From contig NC_060254.1 in NCBI RefSeq assembly GCF_921293095.1, forward strand, positions 110,446,917 to 110,510,916: a stretch of DNA of 64,000 nucleotides, written 5' to 3'. This DNA is from Ischnura elegans. Its lineage: Eukaryota; Arthropoda; Insecta; Odonata; Coenagrionidae. Under the pieces are notes generated by a model that did not search any database, was not told the DNA's origin, and saw only the letters and a list, made by a program, of their open reading frames with translations. Of the stretch, positions 1-13,900 are shown in pieces. Position numbers and translations under genes: made by a program. How positions within the stretch are numbered: position 1 is the first letter of the stretch; each line of letters begins with the position of its first letter.

Positions 1-1810
1 GCAGTGGAGAATATCACCAAATTTCATACAAACTTCATGACTGAGATCCTAGTCAATCCGCAACTTTTACATTAAAGGCCAATTTGATTAGGAAAAATGG
101 CTTCTTTTGCCCTATATAAGATACATATTGTCTCCTTAAGGATAGGAGAAAATGCACAAGTTAGGGGTTGTTGATGACCCCTGTAATCTAGTTCAAATTT
201 GCTTGGTCAATATACCATGACAACACATCATTTATGCAAGAGGATGAGAAAATTTGTATACTATTCAAACAGAGCATTTTTCCAAAAGAACTATGAAATA
301 TGCCTCATGAGGGTTACCATAGCTGCCTTTGCTGCATGAGCGTTGATAGTGTGGTCCATATTCTCATGGTAAAAAGAATTGCACTGCACCTAGTATCCGT
401 TAATAATCCATCTCACATCCTTTTCGTTAACACCACAGTGAGCAATTCTTCCTATCAAGGAATGAGTCTCACTGTACAAGTGAATGTGCCAAAACTCAGT
501 TGATCCACCCATGAAAAATGCGTGGCAACTTTTATAATTTCTTACAATGAAGTTATGAGAAAATGGGTAAAGGACGAAGAATTTTTTTCCCTCTTCCTAG
601 AACTAGATTCTTCCGATACATTGCAATTTCTGATCTCTGTGGACAACCTCATAAAATCATGCCAAACTATTTTTTAGAGATGGACATAAACCATAAATTT
701 AAATAGGGGTGATATTTTCCAGGACTCCTCAACTGAATAAAATGAAAGGCATAGTAATCCAATAATTTTTTTATGCACTTCCTAAGAACAATGGACAAAA
801 CACAAAATGTGCATGTACGATCACAAGAAATTTAACACTGAATTGTGTATATATGTACACTTATTCACAAAGGGGAAGTATTCAAATAAAATTTGACAGC
901 CATTTTCAACTCAAAACATTTATAGAAAATAATGGATTAGGAGGAAATATGGATCACTCCATTTAACATCTTTGTTTTGAGTGTTAAGACAGACCAGCCA
1001 TTAGCATCATGATCATATTTACAAAAAATTTTAGGGAGGCAATGAATTTGAAGGTCAACATTAAATTCAGATGAGTAAATTTGTACAACAATATGTTATT
1101 TACATAGTGCATTTACACAAACAAATAAATCAAATTATTTATTCGGCATCCCACCTTTGGAGATCAACTTAATACAAGCAGGAAATCAGGCTTCTCTCCA
1201 TCACACAGCAGTCAGTAAATTGGTGCTGATATTTTTTTTTTTTTAGTTGCTTAAGGAAGTTTGAATACAAATTGAATTACTATAATACTAACAATTTATT
1301 TCAAAGGAACCTCAAACATATCTGCACCATTAGCAATTCATATACCCAGTGTGTGATAATATTGAGTGCCTTATTATAAAATGCAAGGCATTCTGCGAGT
1401 GAAAATACCTTTGAGAAACATTCATTAGAAGATGAGTTACAAGAAAATTTCTGGGACAAATTTTCACAGGGATAATTGGAGTCAAAAAATAATTTCCTAT
1501 ATAGGAGTACAATACATCATTAAATGTATGAGAAACCAACTGTTTCAGATTATGACTTTTGGATATGGTCAATAGAGTGGATGACAGAATGTAGAGATCA
1601 CACAAGAAATTTATGAGCTAGATTCAGAAACAAAGTCCACCAAGTTCATATTTTGAAAATTGTGCCAATAATTTTCTTTCCAAGGACATTTTTACTCAGG
1701 AATGTAATATACCCGAAGTTCACCATGGTTGTCACCATGAAATTCCAGAACAGAAAGTCTTGAATAGCGATTCCACTTTTTCATGGCATTCATGAATCAA
1801 GTGAAAGACC
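1..1810. other. 3' flank and probable 3' UTR of the Golgi coiled-coil gene
   Basis: No coding exon is supported here. The minus-strand Golgi gene ends at 1811, so the right part should be its 3' UTR. Minus-strand AATAAA hexamers read at about 1137-1142 and 1296-1301 are possible poly(A) signals. A 91-codon minus-strand open frame at 1330-1605 lies in this presumed UTR and resembles no family I know. The remainder is AT-rich with no repeat I can name. Confidence 0.4.
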
Positions 1811-1938
1811 TCATATGGGAGGCTGCTCCGGAGGTTTCACTTGACTATTCTCTTCCTTACGAAAGTTCTCCTCCTCCTTAGCCTCCGCTTCCTTATTCCG
1901 TTCGTTGACCATTGTTTCATTGTTATTCACAGAACTTT
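1811..1938 (-). CDS. Golgi coiled-coil gene, exon 6 (terminal coding exon)
   Basis: The exon follows an ATTTCAG acceptor and ends at a TGA at 1811-1813. It encodes 41 residues rich in Glu, Lys and Asn, ending SQVKPPEQPPI. Its two leading bases complete the lysine codon begun by the last base of exon 5, so the phases fit. Confidence 0.7.
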
Positions 1939-4900
1939 CTGAAATGGAGATGAGTACATGGATTAGGTAAATACGTAAGTACACTCACGATACATCATTA
2001 TAAAAATGATACCTCGCTCAATTCCCTTCAGATTCGTGATTTTAATGTAGTAACACCAGTCATCAGGAGAATGGTAAGCTGTGTGCTTGATTGCTGATTT
2101 AAGAGTCAAATTCCATGTGAGGTGAAAATTAAGTGTGAGATGACCCACGGAAAGGAATCCCCCCCCCCTCCCCTTACCTGAACGTGTGATACCTGTGGCT
2201 AAGCCTGAGGTGAGCTCTACCCTCACTCATCAAAATCAACCCTCTGGCTGAATCACAGAGTGAGTCAACAGCTTCCATGATACCTACTACATTAATTTTG
2301 GGCCTTTTTCAACATTTTTACTGATTCAAATACTCTCATTTTGATTCCAGTGACTTTGATTCCCAAATACTCACTCTCGAATAAATCTAACTCCATTAAA
2401 ATCTATAGATACTCACAAAATCAAGCAGAAATTCTACATAATGAAATGGTAGCATCTAATTTTCTACAACATACAATTGACTTCAACCCAGATTTCAACA
2501 TTTCAAAATAGTATTAACGTTAGAAGTGGAGCAAGGTGCAGTCCATAAATGTACTCAAATTTTGGAGGGGTTTTGGACTGGGAATGGAGTAAGTAGAGGT
2601 AATGAGAGTGATAAGCAAGGGAAATGTAATCTGCATCTACACCTAAGTATGTACTACCCTGCAAGCCACCTTAATAGGCATGTGACGGGAGGTGCTACGA
2701 CACTGGCCGTTAAAGAAAGAAAAAGTTAAGATGAGTAACACCCTGTAATCACTAGCAGCAGTTTTTGACGAACTGTTCCACTTTCCTTTGCAAACGTTTT
2801 ACATATTTAGTTTACAGGGAAAACCTTCAGGGATAATAGTTATTGATTCAGATGCCAAAAATGATGAGGGAGGCAAAATATAGTAGAAGGACAACCTGAG
2901 TAAATGAAAAAAGAAGGCACTCTTCCACAACGTTGTTGTGCACCGTACAACGCATTTCAACTATTAGGACATTAGCAGTGTACTTGAGAATAACCAAACG
3001 GTCGAAACATGCAGTATCGTACCCAATAAATTTGAGGAAGAGTCGAATCTCCTTTTTCATTATGTAACTCATATATTGAGGTGATAGGTAGGAAGTGTGG
3101 AAATGATGCTTTTTTGGCATGTGCAGTGCTCCTCAAGGGAAGTAAGTATGGTAGAGAGGATAACCGTATTTCTCCGAATGTAGTCCTGCTTTGAATATAG
3201 GCCCCCCCCCCCCCTAATTTTGAGACTTCAGTTTCGGGAAAAGTTAAAAAATTGTGTTTGAATATAGTCCCCCCCTTTACTTTTACCACAGGCATTTTTG
3301 GAAAAAAAGGTGGTACCATATATTCAGACATATACGATAGTTATGCAGAGTGCTTGGCTTCCAACCCAGAGGAGCCAAGTTCAAAAGCAGGGCCACAGTC
3401 ACCCAATCAGACCCATTGCACGATCTCAGATCTTTCAATTTCTATCTTTGTAGCAGTAACATCGTAACGTTTACTCTTGTTCACATTCACTACGAGCAAG
3501 AATGCACCATTTCTGTGCTCTCCGTCCCTCCCTATCTCCTCGGTTTCCCACCTCATAACCACTTCTTCCTCAATCCCTTCCTCTAAACCCTTCAAAATAT
3601 GCAAACACAGCCTTAAGCCTGAATCACATGATACATACTTGGCCATGCACTGATGTAAGGAAGTAAACGAGTACAGAATTTCCAAGGAAACACCTACAAT
3701 GATCAAAATGCCCTTGCCTGAATAACTTAATACGTACTTTGGATTTGCAGGGATTTGATTTTGGGTTTGTTGCTATCCTAACATGGAGGGATTTGTTTTT
3801 TGCACAATGGAATACATATAAAGTTGATACAATCAAGACTAGTCAGGAATTAAATTAATGGAAACATTTAGTCCACACGACTTCTTTCACTTAATTATAA
3901 ACAAGGGGCAGTTATAGTATAAATGCTATGATGAGAAAACTAGATTAGCCAACCGTAACTTAGTCTTAGAGGAAGCAAGAATGAAAACTAGGACATGACC
4001 AATAATGAGAACAACCATACAATCTAGAGTGCTACCAATGATGCAAGATTTCCAGCAGGCTAGCTCTGTATCACATAACACTGGAGATCCAGTACATATA
4101 TACTAGCCAGACAGCTTGGTATCATTCTTGGATTTGTTCATGGCCAAGAATCAAGTGATTTAGGTTTAATCACCACTTATGACTTGAACAAATATAAACA
4201 CTTTAGAGCACTTAGGGTGACAGCATACAAGTCAAAAGCTGAGACCATCACTGAAGGCATTGGAAGGATTAGAGCGCCATTGAAAGATAGGAGGTGAAGA
4301 TCCTGTCCCGTCCAATGCTAAGTACGTACTTGTTGGTGCTTTCCTAGGCAAAGAAAGGCTTTTCTTTTCAGGCAATACTGGCACTTCCTCACCATCATCT
4401 CTTTCACCTCCGTGATTGTCGTCCTGCTCCGCACCCTGCTCACCTGCTAAGACCACCAACAAATGCGACAAATATCAATCAGCATTGAAATAATGAATGC
4501 AACCTTATTCAACAGAACATCCGAAAAAATTGCTGTTATCACACATCTCAAACGTATTTTGTATATAATTCAGCATTTTCCCAAGGCTATAAAAAATAGA
4601 GCAATATCACAAAAAATTATTATTTAAACTTTTGAAGGACAATTACATATGACCTAATTAAGAGCAAGAGAAGACTGTGAACAGATGCAACATGGCAAGT
4701 AAAATTATACTGGCACATCAACACTTGAAAGCCAGAATTTTTATAATGAAAGCATCGACAACAGTGCGCTCTATCAATGCTTTCCCCCTGTTTTGACGGC
4801 ATAGTACCAAAAACCCTCCTTTTATTCAGCTCATATATCAACTGTTTTCCTACCATATACTTTAATAAAATACTCATGAAGCTCTCACTACCACTGCACA

Positions 4901-7900
4901 TGAAGGATAGATTAATCAAAATTTGTCATTTTTTTTACCGGTTATTATGCTCAAGAATTTTGAGAATTAGCCTTGGTGGTTACTCAATTATCAAGATAAA
5001 ATTTCCTGACTTCTCCCAGCTACTTTCAAAATTTTCTAACAGTTTTGTAAGATGTATATAATTAAAAAGTACATATTTATTCCTTCACAATTGATAAAAA
5101 TATGATTAGGTGCTCTGCTGAAGAAAAAACTTAAATTAAACACATTAAAACAATGAAATCAAATGCAAATTTTATAAGCTAAGGACAAGGCCAAACCCAG
5201 AAAAAGCTTTTCGCTCAAGATGGTTGACGTACAGAGGGGTTACATCATGAGGGGTTCATTTATAGGGAGGACACTTAAGGCCAAAGCTACATCCCAAACA
5301 TTTTCGAGATGTCTGAGCCCGTAACTGAGGATCACTACTGCCCTGGTTCAGTAGCATCATTTGAAAGTCATTATATTTCATATGCTAGCAATTTTTGTAA
5401 ACGTCACAAGGCATAAATAACCTTAAGAAGAATACCAAAGTCATTCCGTGTTAATCTTGAAATTGAATATCTTCATGATAACTCAAATGATTTCCTGACC
5501 CCATGAAGGCATCAAAATACCTCCCAGCAAAGGGCTGGACGTCCAAATATTGATGATAGACCTATACCTCAGTGGATTAAAAGATGAAACCATTGGGCTA
5601 ATTCGACAAACAAAATCTTCACATATCAATTTTTCATTTCCCATAATATTCCAGTCTTCTGGGAAAATGGCCACCCAACTTCTATGAATGAATACTTTCC
5701 AGTTAAATTCACATTAACCATCCAATTAGAAGAGAATTTTTTATTACAATATAAGGAATCAAAATTGGTGTGAGGGAAGGCATGTTGCCACGTGAAATGA
5801 GGGTGGATTTTCAATGAGACCACAGTGCTAATAAAATCATCATTGAACTGCAATGAAAAGTGTGGATATGAATGGTAAAATAAAAGTTTTACAAGTCATA
5901 TAATTCAGCACAGTTATTAAATAGTATGACTCCATTAGCCAATGATTACAAGACTGACTCACATTTCTAAAACAAATTTCATTTGCCATTAAAACCTTTT
6001 TCTTTATGCCTACCTATGCCCAAATAATTTTCAAAAATAACCCTAGCAGAATATAGTTTTTGGTTTTTTCCCGGCGAACAATTGCAGTAAAGTTTTCTCT
6101 GGTTTTGCACCGGGTCAGGCCCTCCATGTCTACTTCCAACTTTTCGATGAACAACTCGCCCATCACCATCAGGGATTCAGGAATCCAATGATTCAATGAT
6201 CCAATGATTCCTGAATCTCGACATGACAATGGGCAAGTTGTTCATCGAAACGCTGGAAGGAGACATGGAGGACCTGACCCGGTGCAAAACCTGAGAAAAC
6301 TTTACTGCAACCCTAAAAGGATTAAATAATTGCTAACAAGCATAAAAGAGAAAACAGCCTTTTAAATCGATGGACTCACGAATGGTAGTTTGGTGTTAAC
6401 ACTGGCCTGCAATTATTGGCAACATACTCTACAAGATAACGACAATCTGGCCACTGAGAGTTGTCCGATGACAGACAGAAGGAGTTAGGGGGCAAGGTTG
6501 CTATGCAAGAAAGGGAAACGCCCACCTCACATGCAAACAAAAGGGTTCAGTGAAGAAAGAAGCCAGAAGGGATGGCGGGCGTGAAGAAGGACCCAAACGA
6601 AGAATTATTTGTTTAGGTGATTCGAAGAAAGGGCTTGTTTTGGTGGCTCAGGCTTGTTTCAGCGCTTCATATGCACGTGACAACGTTGAATGACTAGGCG
6701 AGGGTGTGAGGTGCATTTGGGGGACAGCGATTGGCTGGAAACCATGCTGGTGCAGGGCTTTCCACCCCTCCTTTATAATTGTCATCGGACAACTCTCGCC
6801 GGTTGGACTATAGTAAGTGCTGTGTAACATACCCCAGAGTCCCACACTCAAATCCAGTTAAAGCTTTTGAACAGCCCCACCTAAAAATCTCTGAGATTTT
6901 TTCCTTTCCTTGAGAAATCCTTTCACAATTATAAATCACTGAGGGCCCGCAGAAAAAAGATGGCCCCTTTAAACAGAATGTGAATTCTACACACTGATGG
7001 TTCACTCATCGGTGAGGTCTGCTTTTCACTTATGCTTTTCCCACATGAAGCATTCTTGCTGGCAGAATTGATTCCCATGAATATTATGCAACCCTCTAAC
7101 TTCTAAACTCCAGAAAAAATATAATTTCAAAATCAAGACAGATTTTGTGCCTTACCCCATACATTTGATCTAATAGGGTAGTTTCCTTCATCAAAGAAAA
7201 CGAAAGGCATTGATTGCGATTCGTTACCCACCATTAGTGTATTCATAATATACAAATTATTTCGTTTTAGAAATACCGGTTTAGACGAATGGCTATGGTC
7301 CATTTTTATCCTCATTTGAAAAGGGCCAGATTGGCGCCCATGCGATGCCACTCCACGTGATGTCACAGGGACCTAGTTTCTATACGAGAGGATAGGAGTT
7401 ATATATCGTCTGAGGTTACCAATGCATGCATGAGGCGCAGAGCTCAGGGAAATATGTCTTAATAATCACTTATTAAAACTGGCTAAGGTCGGAAATTTTT
7501 CTTCGTTCGATAAGGTATTAATAATCCTTATTTAAGCCAAGCGCTACCAGCCAGCAGGGTACTCAGCTACCCGCTAGCAGCCTGCGACGTATCAGCGCTC
7601 AACTCGCCTCAAGGTCACCTCACAGGGCGGCAGCGGGAACCAGAAATACGCCGCACGGCGGGATTTCCCAGCATTCATACTTACGCGTCGCGTTTTCGCG
7701 CGCTTGAAAATTTTCACTTTTCATTTAATCGCGAAAAATAGATATCGTCATTAAAAAATCTAAAAGCGTGAAATACGTACTCCAGGAGTAATAATCTTTC
7801 GATTTAGGCAATAAAAAAATAATAGGAAACCACCCTATTCCCCATGAAAAGACCATCTTTCCTTCTCATCTCCAAAATTGGCAACAGATGAAGCCATTGA

Positions 7901-10900
7901 GTCATGCATGTATTTCCAATATTTCATAGTAAATTCTATTCAGCATTTGGATCCTTTCAAGAATTTCATGAAATGACGTTAACCACATTTGCTTGAGATG
8001 GTGAAATTTTATTTTTCTGATAGCTCAAATATTGTTTTTTATTTATTTTATACCTTATTACTATTTCTATTCCATAGCCAGCCTGATTTATCTATTATCA
8101 AATACTTAAGTGTTCTGTATTGCATTTTAATGCTAATGCATACATGTTTATGTAATGCTATGGATAAATGGGGCAGCCACTAAAATAAAGAATTGATGTG
8201 ATCGTATTGATGTCTTGTAATTAATTGAAGAATACCAGAATTTTAGTAAGAGCATTGGAACCATTTCTAAAATCCAACCTCCCCCAACAATAGCCACCTC
8301 TTTAAACAAATAGAGACCTTAGCTTATACTTTCTACCAAACTTGAAAATAATTACATGCATGAAAATACAACAAAAGGAGTAGATGAATCATATCTAGAG
8401 ATCTCATATAATTGGTTTAACCTCAAATGGAAATGTATCAAACTCACCTGTGATTGACATTAATAGTTATGTAGGTTCAGTGGCCCACAAAATATAAGGT
8501 CCCAGCAAAATGGTTGAAGAAAATATCCCAACCCTCTCACTGACACTTAGTTAACACAAGACGTGGCTTGGCATTTTTTTATGTATTAATTCCTCTATTT
8601 TTTAGGATATCCATTTAAAATTTTGATTTGTCATAATCATTTCACTTTGTCACAGGATTTTTCTTGTCAATTACATACATAGTGGGCACTTGACCGAAGT
8701 AGCCTCCAAGACGACAATCATTTCACGCCAACTTAAGTTGTCAAGCAGCCTAAGCAACCTTGAAAATACGCCTACGCAGCACTCAAACAGTATGGATAAT
8801 GTGCATAGGGTTGAGGATTATGAACAGATGGACTGGCCGAGTAGGTGGAGAGCAAGAACATGAATGAGGGACAGCAGGCCACTGTATGAAAGATGAGCTT
8901 AGTGGTAAATTAGCTGAACCAAGCAGGATGCCTCTCTAATTCAAATTGGCTCACACTCTACTTCCAGGGATTCACTTATAAATGGAAAATTTCTCATGTA
9001 TTTCATTGGCATTAAATTTCCCATGTTTTCCAGGCACACAAAAATGTTTACATTTGAAATCACTGGAATTTCTAAACTACGTCAGGCTCCTGATTGTCCG
9101 GCTGCGGTTTATCTGGGTTGCGGATTACCCGTGCATGATTTTCACTCTCGCTCAATTTTTTTCCTCAATTAAAAAAAAATCGGACGACAAATCATCGGAA
9201 TTACGGCATTAACTTAAGGATACGCCGGGCTGAAAATTTGGGTTAGAATCCCCTTCGTAAAATGGAAGCAAACACGCGCTAGCTGCATTCACGGGAGCAC
9301 CGCGTTCCTGTTTTCCAAGCCTCGCAGCGAGCGACCACGCTCCTTGATCACGGATAAACGTCGTGCAGCAGTTGCAACCCGGGCAACTTGCGCGAGACGC
9401 GACTGCATGGCATGGTGCCTGACAGTGTAGTTTCCGACATTGAATAGTGGTTTTGAAGCATTCGTGCAAACCACTTTTCTGTATCCTTGATCACACAGCC
9501 ACGGGTGTGTGGTTTTTGATACCATGACGTACATGGATCAGTAGGAATACCAGTACAATCATGTTATCGCCGCTAAAAAGATTGCAAACTGGTGAAGAAA
9601 GCTCTCATTGAGTCCGGGAAGCAGTCTAAAAGTAACAGAATAACTGCATTAATAATAATATATTGTATGTTTTAGGTAAATTATGAACATTGCAAGACAT
9701 TTAAGTGAAAGTTTGGATTACCCGTGTTTTTCCGATTATTCGTGCCGTCCCTCATTAGCCATCATTAGCCCATCAGCGTAATCGGGAGTGTAATGTATTG
9801 GGAAAACTTTCCAAATTCTTGAGTCAACCTCTACACTCCAGCTGGCAAGAGTTGTCCGATGACAGTTCAAAAGGAGGGGTGGAGGACCAGCACGATTTGC
9901 AGCCAATCACTGTCCCCCAAATGCACCTCTCACCCTCGCCTAATCATACAATGTTGTCACATGCATCTGAAATACTGAAACAAGCTTGAACCACCAAAAC
10001 CCTTTCTTCGAATTTCCTAAACAAGTGATTCTTCCTCTGCGTCCTTCACACTCGTTGTGCCTTCCGGCTTCTTTCTTCACAGAACCTTTTGTTTACAAGT
10101 GACGTAGGCATTCTTAACTGGCAACCTTGCCCCCTAACTCCTTCTGCCTGTCATCGGACAACTCTCGGTGGCCAGACTGTATGTTCTCATGTCTTCCAAT
10201 ACTTTCCATTCTTCATCAAACAGGTACTTTTTGAGAGCCTCTTATGACATTCATATTTCTCACATTGATGACATATGTCACCGGTATTTAATTGACTTCA
10301 TCAAAACCCCCTTCCACATTCATGACACCTAAAACTTCTCCTAGCAAACAACAGTAGACTCTCGTTAATACGAACAACGTTATTACAAAGTCTTCCATTT
10401 TACAAAGCAAATCGTTGGTCCTCACGAAAAGGCTAATCCAATCTATAATAACAGAAACACTATTATGAAATTTTCATTATTACAAACGTTAGTTCCAGTC
10501 CCGGGGGTGATAAAGTGAACCTTAGTAAGGACAAGCAATGACATTTATACACCAACAAACGGCATTTTATAACACAAATGGCATTTTTAAAGGTGGATAT
10601 ACACTACGCTACATTATAATCATCGTGCTACATTTAACTTCTCCTTGTGCACTGTATACAAGGATGTCAATTATGGTTCTTTTTTGAGTAGGAGATACTT
10701 CAGTATGCACACAACATCATATAATAAGCTTCATTCCCGTGGAATCATGGTGACCGACTCATTACTGCTTGTAAATTTGACGTACTGTTAGTCCTCTTCC
10801 TACGCACAATCAATTTACGAACTTTAAGAGACACAAACAGTTGAAAAATACAAGTGTGCCCAAAATTTCAAATTTGGCACCTTTCAAGTTGGCCGATGTG

Positions 10901-13900
10901 ACGCGGTGTGGCATTGAGGAACTCAAACTTTGGGCATCATCTGAATAAAGTATCATTGAATCTGGTGTGAAGACAGGAACTGTTCACCTGCTCTTCCTTA
11001 CTGCAGACAGCGATTCTTTTTGGCTCCGGCTGCATCGCACGCCCAGCTAGATCAGTTCGTCACAATCGCGAGTTAATGCGCCATTGTGATGCAGTGTTGC
11101 ATTCTGCAGGATAACCACAGTCCTCGATTCATCATCTTAGAAGCAAGGTCTCAAGGAAAGCGTCTTGTTCGTTTATCGAGGACTTACAGCGTTTATGAAG
11201 ATCAACCCTCTATTGTGTCATGCCGCATTCTTCTTTTGAGAGAATGAAACAAACGTGCTTGTTTTTATTTACCTACACGAATTTTAATCGTGTATATTAT
11301 ACACTTGATTCTGAAACTATTTCGTAGTGCGGGTTTGAACACGGGATATTGAAGAGACAAGAAATTTTAACGAAATATTTTTTTTTATGATTCCTAAAAG
11401 AAACGTTCATACAAACTTCGTTACCTCCGCTTTATCGGTCCTGCGAATATCGTAATAACGAGAGTCTACAATAAATCCCTTGGTTTGTACCAATAATTTT
11501 CACCAGACAATAGGTTTTCAACACACTTTTCACATTTTTTCTGGCCTATTCATCACTTCTCCATCATTGGCATTTGGCTACCATTAAAAATTTTACACAA
11601 TGAAAAAATTAAATTTAAAAAATAAAATAGTTGTAAAATCTATTTGACCTAATTCTAAAGGTTAGCTTGACCTACCCTCAGGAATGTTTTTGTCAGCCAA
11701 GTCAACTTTGTTTCTATTTCAGACATGCATCATCCCTCAGTCAAACTTACTAATAAAACATTAAAGCATGAAAATATGTTGAACCCCACTAACAAAGCTC
11801 AAGCATTATAGTAAAAGAAATAACAAAATTAGAGAAAATTGAGGAGAGCACAAAATATGTCCAAAGCAAAAAGATACCAAGAGTCAAAGGAAATGATAGG
11901 AGATATCCAACATAAAAAAGCAAAGCAAGAAAGCAAAACAAAGATTAAATGTGCCACGGTAATTTATACAAATAAAATTCTGGCTACAAAAAAAATACAA
12001 GAATGAACAATGAATAACAAACTCAATACAAACATCAACAATATTGTACACATTCATTTCAACAAAAATAAAGGCACTCAGCTTTAATAACAAAAATACC
12101 TATTGAGACTCAACAACTACATAAAAATTAATTTCTTCCCAAGATAAATATACAAACAAAAAGATAAAAAGGGCTTAACTCCACAAAATCAATATGGCAG
12201 TAAAGTAAAAAACTCCATTGGCATTCACTTACTAAAAGAAAAGAAATTTCTCCCTTTCCTCTACAATTCACAACACAATTGTAGAAGTAGATAATAGACC
12301 TAGACTCTATACTGAGTATGGCATTTCCTCTCAGGTGATGTGATAGGGTAGATATCAAAATAAGTTTATTCATAAACTTCAAAAATGAGTGCAAGATTAT
12401 TAACCACCACCACTTCAAAAACCACCACCACAACCTCAAAACCAAGAGATACATAACAAGCAAAGAGGAACCATCATAAGAATTAACCATCTTTTATGAG
12501 ATCAGGACAAAGATAATAATCCACAAAACTTCACCAGAGAAGGTCAAAGGTAAATAATTAATCAGAGTCATGCCACACAAGTACAGCCGGAGATAATTTC
12601 ATTGGAAACAGATTCAGGCAAACTACGTTTTCCCAGTAAATTCATTTGTAGAGCATCAAATTCCTTTAAAAAATTATTCTCCTTTCAAAATGATTTTGGA
12701 GCTGACATTCATTTTTACCTATTCTTTAGCACACTTTTCGTCTGCGTGCAAAATTCAAATAATGGAATAAAAATTATATCAAGAAAATGTATTATTATTT
12801 CAATTTGCAGTTAAGCTCATTCTGCAACAATTCCTTAGCATGTCTAGTCTTCATACACAAACATGAATTTCCTTGACAAAATCTGAACATGACTCTAAGG
12901 CAACAGAGCTCACACTTGCAGTCAGCTGCTGAGACACCTTTCACCCTGATTACGAGGTCAACTACCACAACTGTTAATTCCACCAAGTTAGATGTCTATA
13001 ACACAGGATTCAAAACAAAACATCATTACGTCCTGGTAAGGCCATTAAACAAATACAGATATCTTAACTCGACATTCTCACTAAGTAATATTAAATTGAT
13101 ATTATTGGAAGTAAACAAGGAAAATGCCACTGACTGTTTCAGAGAACAAGAAGAACTTGAATGTATGTATTTTGATGGCTTTGAATAGAGGAAATAAATC
13201 TCTTGAAAAACAGCAATAACCATTTCTATTCACTGCCCACAAATCATTTCCAGAAAGGTCATGGGAGCTGAGTATGATTTGAAATCACAGAAATGCCAAA
13301 AATGCTCTTATGCAAGGCAAAGAGCATTTTTGTAATGATTAAGACAGGAATTACTGTGACTGATAAACTTAGAAATCAATGGGGCTGCTTTACCCTGGGT
13401 ACTGTCTTTTTTCATTTACAGATATATACTAGGTAGTATCACTATAATGCAATGATAGGATTTCTCTCGTTTGATGGGTAACTCATTACTGAGGATATTA
13501 TTTATGTAAACATTTATAATACATAGGAATAATACTTTTACTTCACTAGTTCCTAATGATCCAGCGTAGCCAAAATAGTAATAACAAAGTTTTTAATATT
13601 ATTTCTTTTAGCATATTAATTTATTTTTTCATATTAATTTTTGCAACAACAACACAACAATTCAATTGTGACCGTGTTATCCTCAAACATCCTATGTGAA
13701 TTGCTGTAAACATTGTGCTCTACAACCATTTTATGCATTGATTTAAATAGTCATTTTTATTCATCATTCCGAAGTGCAATAAAATTAAATGCTTGGTAAA
13801 AAATAGTAGTGTTTATGAACTGCTCTATTGTTTTGATTTTTCCAATGACAGCTGCAAATATAAATCACCAAGAAAGATGAAATCTTATACAAACATATAA

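Noticed and set aside
9209-9534. Two minus-strand frames in a GC-richer stretch
   Set aside because: They lie inside the pogo-like element and show no transposase motif.
12128-12490. 120-codon minus-strand open frame
   Set aside because: Low-complexity product rich in Trp, Leu and Phe derived from CCA/AAC repeats on the other strand; no splice context and no family resemblance.
12795-12986. Cys-containing minus-strand frame in the Golgi-gene intron
   Set aside because: No acceptor and donor in a phase compatible with the Golgi gene, and the cysteine spacing fits no domain I know.
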